Source: Solea solea
Taxonomy: Eukaryota > Chordata > Actinopteri > Pleuronectiformes > Soleidae
Reading direction: 5' to 3'
Assembly (NCBI RefSeq): GCF_958295425.1
Contig: NC_081154.1
Location: 22,106,540 to 22,170,539, forward strand
DNA: 64,000 nt
A program made the translations under genes and the position numbers. Each line of letters begins with the position of its first letter. The first letter of the stretch is position 1. Of this stretch, positions 8,299-20,806 are shown one piece after another. Under the pieces are notes generated by a model. The model searched no databases, was not told the origin of the DNA, and saw nothing but the letters and a program-made list of their open reading frames with translations.

Positions 8299-9788
8299 GA
8301 TTTTTCCGTATCTGTATCAGGGACTAAGGCTTATCCAGGATGCCAAGTTTCAGACCCGTGCAACCTTTGGAAAGGTCAAAGGTCAGCCGTTCGGCTGTGT
8401 TTTTTGTAATAATTCCTAAAGGCATTAAGCCAGGAGTCTGATTTTTCCGTATGTGTATCAGGGACTAAGGCTAATCCAGGGTGCCGAGTTTCAGACCCGT
8501 GCAACCTTTGGAAAGGTCAAAGGTCAGCCGTTCAGGTGTGTTTTTTGTAATAATTCCTAAAGGCATTGAGCCAGGAGTCTGATTTTTCCGTGTGTGTATA
8601 GGGACTAAGGCTGATCCAGGGTGCCGAGTTTCAGACCTGTGCAACCTTCGGAAAGGTCAATGGTCAGCCGTTCGGGTGTGTTTTTTGTAATAATTCCTAA
8701 AGGCATCGAGCCAGGAGTCTGATTTTTCCGTATGTGTATCAGGGACTAAGGCTGATCGAGGGTATTTTAATCTTTTTTCTACTGTCCTATAATATGAAGT
8801 TAACATCTTATAAGGTATATTGATGTACCCTCAGTGTTTGAATTTATAATGATTTCACTGTTTGGATGTGTTTTTCTATTTGTGTCTGTTTTTGTGCGCA
8901 TTCAGCAGGGATACAGCTGTTTTCGGAATTTTTTTCATTTTTCTACTGTCCCATAACATAAACCTCACAAATAAAGTTAAAATCTTATAGGATATAGTTA
9001 TATACCTTCAGTGTTTGATTTTGCAATGATTTCACTGTTTGGATGTGTTTTTCTATTTGTCTCTGTTTTTGTGTGCATTCAGCAGGGATACGGCTGTTTT
9101 CTGATTTTTTTCATTTTTCTACTGTCCCATAACATAAACCTCACAAATAAAGTTAACATCGTATAAGATATAGTTATTTACCTTCAGTGTTTGATTTTGC
9201 AATGATTTCACTGTTTGAATGTGTTTTTCTATTTTGTCTGTTTTTGTGCGCATTCAGCTGGAATACGACTGTTTTCAGATTTTTTTTCATTTTTCTACTG
9301 TCCCATAACATAAACCTCACAAATAAAGTTAACATCTTATAAGATATTCTTCGGTACCCTCAGTGTTTGATTTAGCAATGATTTCACTGTTTGGATGTGT
9401 TTTTCTATTTATGTCTGTTTTTGTGCGCATTCAGCTGGAATACGACTGTTTTCTGATTTTTTTTCATTTTCTACTGTCCCATAACATCAACCTCACAAAT
9501 AAAGTTAACATCTTATAAGATATACTAATGTACCCTCGTCGTTCCGCTCGTCTTGGGACCCCAAACGACATATGAAATATTCACACTCCTGCGACCTGTA
9601 GAAATGTAGTTCCTCCAAAACTTCCACTCTGGCCAAAGAGTCTAAGACTGTATAGAGTCTGACATGACCTGATTTTCAGTTTTTGGACACAGGACTTTGG
9701 GCTTTTTTCCCCCTGGCCAAAAAAAACTGCCAAAAACACAGTCTGTAAAATTCAAACGTAAGAAAGGTGGGAAACTGTCTTTTCTTCA
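8299..9788 (+). repeat. A-B1-C satellite cassette
   Basis: A monomers occupy 8299-8760, the B1 array 8761-9530 and the C spacer 9531-9788. A passes to B at GATCGAGGGTATTTTAATC, a junction used in nearly every cassette. The first A monomer starts at GATTTTT, the target duplication of the L1. A perfect DR1 lies at 8514-8526. The whole cassette is nearly identical to 44418-45908. Confidence 0.93.
9531..9788 (+). repeat. C spacer (~258 bp), reference copy
   Basis: A non-tandem segment that closes each A-B cassette. It starts TACCCTCGTCGTTCCGC and contains CCCAAACGACATATG, the 11-bp palindrome AGTCTAAGACT (hit by the Harbinger-like element in other copies), CTTTTTTCCCCCTGGCC and an A-run, and ends CTGTCTTTTCTTC. 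The same segment starts at 11796, 12684, 14047, 22183, 45651, 47602, 48807, 50830, 52035, 53638, 55241, 56590, 57939, 59960, 61520 and 63454. I see no coding signal in it. Confidence 0.9.
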
Positions 9789-12052
9789 ATAATTCCTAAA
9801 GGCAATGAGCCCGGAGTCGGATTTTTCCGTATGTGTATCAGGGAATAAGGCTAATCCAGGTTGCCGAGTTTCATACCCGTGCAACCTTTGGAAAGGTCAA
9901 AGGTCAGCCGTTCGGGTGTTTTTTTTGTAATAATTCCTAAAGGCATTAAGCCAGGAGTCTGATTTTTCCGTGTGTATCAGGGACTAAGGCTAATCTAGGG
10001 TGCCGAGTTTCAGACCTGTGCAACCTTCGGAAAGGTCAAAGGTCAGCCGTTTAGGTGTGTTTTTTGTAATAATTCCTAAAGGCATTAAGCCAGGAGTCTG
10101 ATTTTTCCGTATGTGTATCAGGGACTAAGGCTGATCGAGGGTATTTTAATCTTTTTTCTACTGTCCTATAATATGAAGTTAACATCTTATAAGGTATATT
10201 GATGTACCCTCAGTGTTTGAATTTATAATGATTTTACTGTTTGGATGTGTTTGTCTATTTGTGTCTGTTTTTGTGCGCATTCAGCAGGGATACGGCTGTT
10301 TTCGGAAATTTTTTCATTTTTCTACTGTCCCATAACATAAACCTCACAAATAAAGTTAAAATCTTATAAGATATAGTTATATACCTTCAGTGTTTGATTT
10401 TGCAATGATTTCACTGTTTGAATGTGTTTTTCTATTTTTGTCTGTTTTTGTGCGCAGTAAGCTGGAATACGACTGTTTTCTGATTTTTTTTTCATTTTTC
10501 TACTGTCCCATAACATAAACCTCACAAATAAAGTTAACATCTTATAAGATATTCTTCGGTACCCTCAGTGTTTGATTTTGCAATGATTTCACTGTTTGGA
10601 TGTGTTTTTCTATTTGTGTCTGTTTTTGTGTGCATTCAGCAGGGATACGGCTGTTTTCTGATGTTTTTTCATTTTTTTATTGTCCCATAACATAAACCTC
10701 ACAAATAAAGTTAACATCTCATAAGATATAGTTATATACCTTCAGTGTTTGATTTTGCAATGATCTCACTGTTTGAATGTGTTTTTCTATTTTTGTCTGT
10801 TTTTGTGCGCATTCAGCTGGAATACGACTGTTTTCTGATTTTTTTTCATTTTTCTACTGTCCCATAACATAAACCTCACAAATGAAGTTAACTTCTTAAA
10901 AGATTTAATTCTGTCCCCTCAGTGTTTGATTTTGCAAAGATTTCACTGTTGGGATGTGTTTTTCTATTGGTGTCTGTTTGTGTGCGCATTCAGCTGAGAT
11001 AAGGCTGTTTCGGGATTTCTTTCATTTTTCTACTTTCCCATAACATAAACCTCACAAATGAAGTTAACATCTCATAAGATATAGTTATATACCTTCAGTG
11101 TTTGATTTTGCAATGATCTCACTGTTTAATGTGTTTTTCTATTTTTGTCTGTTTTTGTGCGCATTCAGCTGGAATACAACTGTTTTCTGATTTTTTTTCA
11201 TTTTTCTACTGTCCCATAACATAAACCTCACAAATGAAGTTAACTTCTTAAAAGATTTAGTTCTGTACCCTCAGTGTTTGATTTTGCAAAGATTTCACTG
11301 TTGGGATGTGTTTTTCTATTGGTGTCTGTTTGTGTGCGCATTCAGCTGAGATAAGGCTGTTTCCGGATTTCTTTCATTTTTCTACTTTCCCATAACATAA
11401 ACCTCACAAATGAAGTTAACATCTCATAAGATATAGTTATATACCTTCAGTGTTTGATTTTGCAATGATCTCACTGTTTGAATGTGTTTTTCTATTTTTG
11501 TCTGTTTTTGTGCGCATTCAGCTGGAATACGACTGTTTTCTGATTTTTTTTCATTTTTCTACTGTCCCATAACATAAACCTCACAAATAAAGTTAACATC
11601 TTATAAGATATAGTTATATACCTTCAGTGTTTGATTTTGCAATGATTTCACTGTTTGAATGTGTTTTTCTATTTTTGTCTGTTTTTGTGCGCATTCAGCT
11701 GGAATACGACTGTTTTCTGATTTTTTTTCATTTTTCTACTGTCCCATAACATAAACCTCACAAATAAAGTTAACATCTTATAAGATATACTAATGTACCC
11801 TCGTCGTTCCGCTCGTCTTGGGACCCCAAACGACATATGAAATATTCACACTCCTGCGACCTGTAGAAATGTAGTTCCTCCAAAACTTCCACTCTGGCCA
11901 AAGAGTCTAAGACTGTATAGAGTCTGACATGACCTGATTTTCAGTTTTTGGACACAGGACTTTGGGCTTTTTTCCCCCTGGCCAAAAAAAACTGCCAAAA
12001 ACACAGTCTGTAAAATTCAAACGTAAGAAAGGTGGGAAATTGTCTTTTCTTC
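9789..12052 (+). repeat. A-B-C satellite cassette with mixed B1/B2 monomers
   Basis: A monomers fill 9789-10139, B monomers 10140-11795 and C 11796-12052. Most B monomers are B1, but two B2-type monomers (CATTCAGCTGAGATAAGG, CACAAATGAAG) lie at about 10880-11060 and 11225-11405. A similar arrangement with one B2 monomer occurs at 58980-59960, so both derive from a common block. No coding signal. Confidence 0.92.
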
Positions 12053-12940
12053 AATAATTCCTAAAGGCAATGAGCCCGGATGCTGATTTCTCCGTATGTG
12101 TATCAGGGACTCCTGGCTGATCCAGGGTGCTGAGTTTCAGACCTGTGCAACCTTTGGAAAGGTCAAAGGTCAGCCGCTGTGGTGTGTTTTTTGTAATAAT
12201 TCCTAAAGGCATTGAGTCAGGAGTCTGATTTTTCCGTATGTGTATCAGGGACTAAGGCTGATAGAGGGTATTTTAATCTTTTTTCTACTGTCCTATAATA
12301 TGAAACTAACATCTTATAAGGTATATTGATGTACCCTCAGTGTTTGAATTTATAATGATTTCACTGTTTGGATGTGTTTTTCTATTTGTGTCTGTTTTTG
12401 TGCGCATTCAGCAGGGATACGGCTGTTTTCGGATTTTTTTCATTTTTTTATTGTCCCATAACATAAACCTCACAAACAAAGTTAACATCTTATAAGATAT
12501 AGTTATATACCTTCAGTGTTTGATTTTGCAATGATTTCACTGTTTGGATGTGTTTTTCTATTTTTGTCTGTTTTTGTGAGCATTCAGCTGGAATACGACT
12601 GTTTTCTGATTTTTTTTCATTTTCTACTGTCCCATAACATAAACCTCACAAATAAAGTTAACATCTTATAAGATATACTAATGTACCCTCGTCGTTCCGC
12701 TCGTCTTGGGACCCCAAACGACATATGAAATATTCACACTCCTGCGACCTGTAGAAATGTAGTTCCTCCAAAACTTCCACTCTGGCCAAAGAGTCTAAGA
12801 CTGTATAGAGTCTGACATGACCTGATTTTCAGTTTTTGGACACAGGACTTTGGGCTTTTTTCCCCCTGGCCAAAAAAAACTGCCAAAAACACAGTCTGTA
12901 AAATTCAAACGTAAGAAAGGTGGGAAACTGTCTTTTCTTC
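12053..12940 (+). repeat. Short A-B1-C satellite cassette
   Basis: The shortest complete cassette (C-to-C distance 888 bp): A 12053-12266, B1 12267-12683, C 12684 to about 12940. The A to B junction reads GATAGAGGGTA where GATCGAGGGTA is usual. Confidence 0.92.
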
Positions 12941-14303
12941 AATAATTCCTAAAGGCAATGAGCCCGGATGCTGATTTCTCCGTATGTGTATCAGGGACTC
13001 CTGGCTGATCCAGGGTGCTGAGTTTCAGACCTGTGCAACCTTTGGAAAGGTCAAAGGTCAGCCGCTGTGGTGTGTTTTTTGTAATAATTCCTAAAGGCAT
13101 TGAGTCAGGAGTCTGATTTTTCCGTATGTGTATCAGGGACTAAAGCTTATCCCGGTTGCCGAGTTACAGACCTGTGCAACTTTCGGAAAAGGTCAATGGT
13201 CAGCCGTTCGGGTGTGTTTTTTGTAATAATTCCTAAAGGCATTAAGCCAGGAGTCTGATTTTTCTGTATGTGTATCAGGGACTAAGGCTAATCCAGGGTG
13301 TCGAGTTTCAGACCCGTGCAACCTTTGGAAAGGTCAAAATTCAGCCGTTCGGGTGTGTTTTTTGTAATAATTCCTAAAGGCATTAAGCCAGGAGTCTGAT
13401 TTTTCCGTATGTGTATCAGGGACTAAGGCTGATCGAGGGTATTTTAATCTTTTTTCTACTGTCCTATAATATGAAGTTAACATCTTATAAGGTATATTGA
13501 TGTACCCTCAGTGTTTAAATTTATATTGAAATATTGCAATGATTTCACTGTTTGGATGTGTTTTTCTATTTGTCTCTGTTTTTGTGTGCATTCAGCAGGG
13601 ATATGGCTGTTTTCTGATTTTATTCATTTTTTTATTGTCCCATAACATAAACCTCACAAATAAAGTTAACATCTCATAAGATATAGTTATATACCTTCAG
13701 TGTTTGATTTTGCAATGATTTCACTGTTTGAATGTGTTTTTCTATTTTTGTCTGTTTTTGTGCGCATTCAGCTGGAATATGACTGTTTTCTGATTTTTTT
13801 TCATTTTTCTACTGTCCCATAACATAAACCTCAGAAATAAAGTTAATATCTTATAAGATATAGTTATATACCTTCAGTGTTTGATTTTGCAATGATTTCA
13901 CTGTTTGAATGTGTTTTTCTATTTTTGTCTGTTTTTGTGCGCATTCAGCTGGAATACGACTGTTTTCTGATTTTTTTTTCATTTTTCTACTGTCCCATAA
14001 CATAAACCTCACAAATAAAGTTAACATCTTATAAGATATACTAATGTACCCTCGTCGTTCCGCTCGTCTTGGGACCCCAAACGACATATGAAATATTCAC
14101 ACTCCTGCGACCTGTAGAAATGTAGTTCCTCCAAAACTTCCACTCTGGCCAAAGAGTCTAAGACTGTATAGAGTCTGACATGACCTGATTTTCAGTTTTT
14201 GGACACAGGACTTTGGGCTTTTTTCCCCCTGGCCAAAAAAAACTGCCAAAAACACAGTCTGTAAAATTCAAACGTAAGAAAGGTGGGAAACTGTCTTTTC
14301 TTC
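12941..14303 (+). repeat. A-B1-C satellite cassette
   Basis: A runs from 12941 to 13437, B1 from 13438 to 14046 and C from 14047 to about 14303. A minus-strand frame of 78 codons across the B/C junction at 13851-14087 is a chance frame that recurs with other satellite copies. Confidence 0.92.
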
Positions 14304-15189
14304 AATAATTCCTAAAGGCAATGAGCCCGGATGCTGATTTCTCCGTATGTGTATCAGGGACTCCTGGCTGATCCAGGGTGCCGAGTTTCAGACCCGTGCA
14401 ACCTTTGGAAAGGTCAAAGGTCAGCCGTTCGGGTGTGTTTTTTGTAATAATTCCTAAAGGCATTAAGCCAGGAGTCTGATTTTTCCGTATGTGTATCAGG
14501 GACTAAGGCTAATCCAGGGTGTCGAGTTTCAGACCCGTGCAACCTTTGGAAAGGTCAAAATTCAGCCGTTCGGGTGTGTTTTTTGTAATAATTCCTAAAG
14601 GCATTAAGCCAGGAGTCTGATTTTTCCGTATGTGTATCAGGGACTAAGGCTAATCCAGGGTGCCGAGTTTCAGACCCGTGCAACCTTTGGAAAGGTCAAA
14701 ATTCAGCCGTTCGGGTGTGTTTTTTGTAATAATTCCTAAAGGCATTAAGCCAGGAGTCTGATTTTTCCGTATGTGTATCAGGGATTTAGGTTTATCCCGG
14801 GTGCAGAGTTTCAGACCTGTACAACCTTCGGAAAGGTCAATAGTCAGTCGTTCGGGTGTGTTTTTTGTAATAATTCCTAAAGGCATTGAGTCAGGAGTCT
14901 GATTTTTCCGTATGTGTATCAGGGATTTAGGCTTATCCCGGTAGCCGAGTTTCAGACCTGTGCAACCTTCGGAAAGGTCAATGGTCAGCCGTTCGGGTGT
15001 GTTTTTTGTAATAATTCCTAAAGGCATTGAGCCAGGAGTCTGATTTTTCCGTATGTGTATCAGGGATTTAGGCTTATCCCGGGTGCAGAGTTTCAGGCCT
15101 GTGCAACCTTCGGAAAGGTCAATGGTCAGCCGTTCGGGTGTGTTTTTTGTAATAATTCCTAAAGGCATTCAGCCAGTGGTCTGATTTTT
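14304..15189 (+). repeat. Satellite A array interrupted by L1 copy 2
   Basis: About 6.3 A monomers. The last ends CAGCCAGTGGTCTGATTTTT at 15189, where the L1 3' end begins. Because the monomer length (141) is a multiple of three, a minus-strand frame stays open over 172 codons (14650-15168), giving a 47-residue repeat beginning MPLGIITKNTPERL. No start signal or other gene feature supports it as a real protein. Confidence 0.92.
15183..15189 (+). repeat. Target site duplication, 3' side of L1 copy 2
   Basis: GATTTTT at 15183-15189 is repeated at 20807-20813 on the other side of the L1. The uninterrupted site is preserved at about 2821-2835 and in its duplicate near 38939. The element lies on the minus strand, so the duplication reads AAAAATC after the L1 3' end, compatible with target-primed reverse transcription at an A/T-rich nick. 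Confidence 0.75.
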
Positions 15190-15447
15190 ATCTGAATATT
15201 TTATTTTTCAGTTTTCAATTTCAAGATATACATGAAAACACACAACACGAAACCCCTTCCCCAACCCACCCACAAACTGGAAAGAGAGAGAGGGAGGAAA
15301 AAATAAATAGAGAAATAAAATTAATAAATAATGAAAATAATATTAGTAATAATGATATAAAATTAATTAATTAAAAAAAAAAAAAATACACTGTCGAGAG
15401 GCAAGGAAGACAACAGTATGCACTGACAACAAAGAGCTTGCAAAAAA

Positions 15448-18400
15448 CTACAACCCGTCCACCATAGAAGCTGGCAATGTGTCCATATATGCTAAATAGG
15501 GCTGACACATCTCTGTAAAAGTATTATAGTCATTCCTGAGTGTATATGTAATTTTTTCAAGTGGAGCACAGCTATTCATTTCTGAAACCCATCTTCCTAT
15601 AGAAAGCTGGGAGTCAGACTTCCACGTGATAGCAATGCACTTCCTGGCAACGCACAAGGCAAGTGAGAGGAACCTCTTTTGAGCTTTTCTTAATCGTGCA
15701 TTAATATTTGTAGTATCTCCTAATAAGCAGGTTTGAGGATCTAATGGGAGATGTAGTCCTAGGAGTTTTGTCATGATGCCAGAGAAATCATGCCAGAATG
15801 TGTTAAGTTTTGTGCATAACCAAGTGCAGTGTAGGAATGAACCCTCTTCTATACTACATCTAAAGCACAGGTTGGATATCTCAGGTTTATATTTATGTAA
15901 TTTCTGTGGCGTAAGATAGGTTTGATGAAGAAAGTTATAATAAGTCAGCCTGCATCTAGAATTAAGAGTGGCAGTTAGACTTTTTTGACACAATTCAGCC
16001 CAGAGCTCTGTACCCATTGTCACACCCAAGTCAGACTCCCATTTCTCCCTTGATTTATGTAAACCTGGTTTTGGAGCATCATCCATCAAGAGGGAGTAGA
16101 CTTTTGCAATAAGACGGGGTGCGTTACCCTCCTGAAGCAGTTTTTCCAGATCGCTGAGCATGGGTAAAGTCATTTCAGATCCCAAAACAGATTTAAGAAA
16201 TGATCTTAACTGTAAATAACAAAAAAAGTTTCTACTGGACAGATCATATTTCCTCCTTAGGTCCTCAAAAGACATCAGGCATCCATCCTTATAACAGTCC
16301 TCCAAATGATGAATCCCTTTCTGGTGCCACGTTTCCAGGATCTTATTATCCACTGACATAGGTATGAGTTCGTTCTGTTTCAATGGTGTCCTGGGTGAAA
16401 ATATATTTTTTAGTCCAGTATTTTTCCGGACTTCATGCCATGTTTTGATGATATGGGTCAAAACAGGGTTGTCAGTTCTTCTGGAGATGGTTGTAGGTGT
16501 CCATTTATAGATAAAGTCTGCAGGAACCTTTTCTTTAACAGCATACATTCCAATTGAAACCCAAGGTGGGACATTTTCCCTTTCAAATAAAAAAGAAACA
16601 AGTCGCATCTGGGCAGCCAAATAATGCTTTTCAAGGTTAGGCAGTCGAAGACCCCCCAGTTTATAATCCCATGTAAGTTTTTCCATTGAAACCCTTGGAG
16701 TCTTACCATTCCATATGAATTGTCTAATATGTTTATTCAGGTTTTTAAAAAAGCTGGATGGCACTGGGATTGGTAAGGACTGAAAGAGGTACTGCAGCCT
16801 TGGTAATATATTCATTTTAATGCAATTTATTCGGCCGATCAAAGTGATAGGTAAGCTCATCCATTTCTGTAAATCCTCTATTATTCGACTAACTAGTGGT
16901 GAGTAGTTGAGTTTGTACACATTTTTAAGGTTGTTATCCACCATAATTCCAAGGTATCTTATCCCGCTTGGAGACCATTTAAATGGACCTCTTTGCTGAT
17001 GTTCAGTGTAGTCAAAATTTGAAAGTGGAAGAATTTCACATTTATCGTAATTTACCTTATATCCAGAGACATATCCAAATGCATGCAAAACGGTTTTCAA
17101 TTTAGCAAGGGAATCAGATGGTTTTGTTAAATACAGAATTATATCATCTGCCATCAGATTGATTTTATGTATCGTCTGGTCCACTTTCACACCTTTTATC
17201 TCTGAATCGTGTCTGATTGTCTCGGCCAGAGGTTCAATAGCTATAACGAAAAGCCCAGGGGATAAGGGACACCCTTGTCTGCTCGATCTACTGAGGGGGA
17301 AGACAGTGGACATTTGTCCATTAGTAATTATTCTGGCCTGTGGATTCTTATACAGCATTCTGACCCAATTAATAAAATAGGAGCCAAATCCAAATTTAGA
17401 TAGAACCTTGAATAGATAGGGCCACTCAAGCCTATCAAAGGCCTTTTCCGCGTCCAGCGTAACGGCTATACTAGGTTCAGTACTGGAGGTTGCCATATGA
17501 ATAACGTTAAGTAACCTACACATGTTATTGGCAGAGGATCTCTTCTGGATAAAGCCAACCTGGTCTCGGTTTATCAATTTTGGTAAGAATTCACTCAACC
17601 TGTTTGCTATAGCTTTAGAAAACAATTTATAATCCGCATTCAAGAGTGAAATTGGTCGGAAAGAGGAGCATTTTAAGAGGTCTTTGTTTTTTTTATGGAT
17701 CACTGTAATTATAGCCATTGAAAATGAATCTGGGAGGCTTTGTGTTTTAGATGCTAGATTAATTACATCCATAAGGAGAGGTATAAGCAAATCCTTAAAC
17801 TCTTTATAAAATTCGGGGGGAAACCCATCCTCCCCTGGTGATTTATTAGATTGCAGCGTTGCTAGAGCGTTTTCGATCTCTTTGGAGGTAAATGGTGAAT
17901 CTAAATACCTCTGGTCGTCTTGACTCAGTTTAGGCAAATCAATATTATTTAAGAATGTATCTATTGTGGACAGATCTTCTGGTGATTCCGACTTGTATAA
18001 ATTAACATAAAACTTTTTAAAAGTTTCATTTATTTCTTTTGGGTTCTGTGTAATACAGCCATGTTCGTCTTCAATTTGGTTAATTGTTTTTGAACTCTCC
18101 TCTTTCTTTAATTGCCAGGATAGGACTTTATGAGCCTTCTCCCCCAGTTCGTAGTACCTTTGTTTCGTTCTCAAAATGTCTTTCTCAGCCCTATAAGTGC
18201 ATAGTGTATTATACTTGAGTTTTCTTTTTACCAATAAACTGTATATCTTCTTATCCCTATGTTGCTGAAAGTCTTTTTCCAGCCCAAGAATTTCTTTTTC
18301 AAATTTTTCCACTTCTGCTACATATGATTTTTTAAGTCCTTTTGTATATGAGATTATTTGTCCTCTTTAATAAGTTTTTAATGTATCCCATAGTATGAAA

Positions 18401-19242
18401 CTATTAGGGGAAGAAGGACAGTTTGTTTCACAGAATAGTTTGATTTGATCCCTGACAAATTTACAGAAGTCACTTTTTTTAAGGAGGGTCGGATTCAAAC
18501 GCCACCTGTACATGCTGGCCATTTTCTCAGGCATTACTATAGATAGAGTGAGTGGAGAATGATCAGAAAGTATCCTTGGCAGATAATCAGACTCTAATGC
18601 TCTGTAAGCCACATGTGTTGACAGTAAGAAAAGATCAATTCTAGTATGTGAATTATGACGGTTTGAATAAAAAGAATAGTCTATGGTTTGGGGATGTATT
18701 TGCCTCCAAACATCTGTTAGATTTAAATCTTTCATAAATGATAGAGTAGTTGAGGCTGACTTAGACTTTGCAGTGGAGGTTGCTGATTTATCCAAAATCG
18801 GGTCTAAACAGAAATTAAAATCTCCTCCCATAAGAATATGTTCACGACCCCCTGATACTTTAAGAAAAATGTCTTGAATAAAGGAAGTGTCATCATAATT
18901 AGGGGCGTAAAGGTTTAGCAAGGTCCATTGTTCAGAGTAAATTAGACAGTTTATTAAGACAAAGCGGCCTAGTGGATCACTTATTGTTTCCTGAACAGTG
19001 ATGGGAATGTTTTTGTTTATCAAAATAGCAACTCCTCTGGCTTTAGAGCTGAGAGATGAAGAGAAGACTTGGCCGATCCATCCTCTTTTTAATTTATTAT
19101 GTTCCTGCGCTGTCAGATGAGTCTCCTGGATAAAGGCTATATCTGTTTGAATCTTTTTTAAATATGTTAACACCCTCTTCCTTTTAACGGGTCCGTTAAG
19201 ACCATTGACATTAAAACTGACAAATTTCAACACCTTATTCAT
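15448..19242 (-). pseudogene. L1 ORF2, full length frame (1264 codons) with one nonsense codon
   Basis: Same endonuclease plus reverse transcriptase protein as copy 1, but with the native C-terminus, ending SMVDGL. The frame is intact except for TAA at 18364-18366 (codon 292), where copies 1 and 3 have TTA (Leu); the neighbouring Ala codon is also changed to Thr. No frameshift separates the 291-residue N-terminal part and the remaining 972 codons. The N-terminal part holds the whole endonuclease domain; the rest holds the reverse transcriptase, MADD motif and zinc-knuckle-like motif. Confidence 0.9.
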
Positions 19243-19825
19243 GTAAAAAGATTAAGGATTTGACAGTGACTTAGAAATCTTTCAACAATAAGCTTAAAGA
19301 AAATGCCTCTCTGGAAACAAACAGAAAAAAAACAAATAGAAACAAAACCTCCCCGTTCCCCCAGGCACCGACCCCCTGAACACTCGGCGCCATCCAAAAA
19401 CACCAATCGGGACCTCCGTTGAATGCTCCCTAAAACTATCATACCCAACTAATACCTTGGGCCCGGAGCTCTCTTGTATATAAGTTTGTAATCACTCGGT
19501 ATATAAACAACCTCAAATGTAAACATTGTTAACACCCGCTTTAACCAGAAGTAAATGAAAGTTCAAGTGCAACCTCACAGCAATAGGATAAGTTAGCTTT
19601 TTGTCCATAATGTCCAAAAATAAATTATTTCAAAATAAAATAAAAGTAAAAATAAAATAAAAATAAATGAAAAAATACGTGAAAAGAAAAAATAAATAAA
19701 TATGGCGGGGGATCGTTGCACTTACATAAGAGTCACTGGATAGTTCAAGGATATGCAGGAATCGCTCTCCCTCAGAGTTAGAGGAGTTGTGGTGCTGCAC
19801 CTGTAGTCACCTGTGAGACGCAGGA
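19243..19825 (-). other. L1 copy 2 inter-ORF spacer
   Basis: Non-coding T-rich (sense strand) spacer of 583 bp, nearly identical to that of copy 1, with the same 69-codon frame at 19239-19448 overlapping the ORF2 start. I see no independent support for a gene. Confidence 0.75.
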
Positions 19826-20691
19826 TTAATCACCTCCCGGGAAGTCTCGGAGAAAAGATGCCGCTGCTTCTGGTGATTTGAAGAACTTTTTCTCTCCATT
19901 AGGTAGGATGACTCTCAAGGTCGCTGGGTGGAGGAGGCTGAATTGGAGCTTCTTTGCGTGCAACTCCTTCTTAACATGATTGTATTCCTTTCTTCGCTTC
20001 ACCAGGTTTGCACTCAGATCTGGGAAAAACATCACTGCCTCTCCCTTGAAAGTGATCGGCCCACCTTTTTCTCTGGATGTCTTAGCGGCCATTCAGGGGA
20101 TTTTATCCCGGTCCTGGTACTTGAGTAGGCGGATGAGAATGGGTCTGGGTCGCTTATCTCCTGGCGTGCGGAATGTCGGGGACCGATGCGCTCTTTCAAT
20201 AATCAGCGGCTCGGGAAAGTGCTGTCGTCCCAGCACAGAGGGGATCCAATCTGTAAAGAACCGCACCGGGTCGTTTCCCTCTCCGCCCTCCTGCAGGTTA
20301 ACGATGCGGACATTATTGCGTCGGCTTTGATTCTCTAGTTGGTCTACTTTGTCCACGAGAAAGTCCTTCTCCTTCATCAGACGGAGGACATGGGAGTCTA
20401 ATTCAGTTAGCTTATCTTCAGCTGTGCTAATTCGCTCCTCTGCCTCCGTGATGCGTGAGCACATCCAGTCTACCACAGTTTTCAACCCCGAAATAGAATG
20501 ATTAATCTCGGCAGTTTTGGCATCGAGCTTCTGTGAGAGTGCTTCATTACCGCGTTTTATTTCTTGTAGTATGGCGTGGCTTCCTTCCACTTCACGTTGC
20601 TCTTCCGCAGCCATGTTGTGCTTGGTGCGGCTTGAGAAGAAAAATGGTCGATAATTGAGCTTTGCATCATATTTCGAGATCTCAAGTCCAT
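19826..20691 (-). pseudogene. L1 ORF1 with a stop and a 16-bp deletion
   Basis: The same ORF1 as in copy 1 (coiled coil, RRM-like domain with SRRNNVRIVNL, C-terminal domain). Two lesions: the TGA at 20093-20095 shared with copy 1, and a private 16-bp deletion near 20620-20640 (GTGCTTGGTGCGGCTTG) that shifts the frame of the first ~30 codons. The original ATG lies at 20689-20691 but is now out of frame with the body. Confidence 0.88.
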
Positions 20692-20806
20692 ATTTCACCA
20701 GTTGGATAAAGTTTCAGGTACAGTGGGCGTTATTTATAACTTAAAACCGAGTTTTCCTGAAGAGCTCCGGAGCACACGTCTTCCTAGCTCAGCTGCATCA
20801 CCGGAC

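Larger units (their letters stand above)
15190..20806 (-). mobile_element. L1-clade LINE copy 2, full length (5617 bp)
   Basis: The only copy with both ends and a target duplication. Sense order is 5' UTR, ORF1, 583-bp spacer, ORF2 and a 3' UTR of about 258 bp (15447 to 15190). The 3' UTR is T-rich on the sense strand, with a run of T opposite the A-run at 15374-15387. There is no long poly-A tail; the element simply ends in ...CAGAT before AAAAATC. Both ORFs are broken, so it is not autonomous now. Being complete, it is the best reference for the family in this window. Confidence 0.93.

Noticed and set aside
8299..15189. CRISPR array suggested by regularly spaced repeats
   Set aside because: The whole 141- or 176-bp monomer is repeated, with no unique spacers and no cas genes; this is eukaryotic satellite DNA.
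15374..15387. A-run as a poly-A tail of the L1
   Set aside because: It is on the plus strand, while the L1 is sense on the minus strand, and it lies inside the 3' UTR; the element's real 3' end at 15190 has no long A tail.
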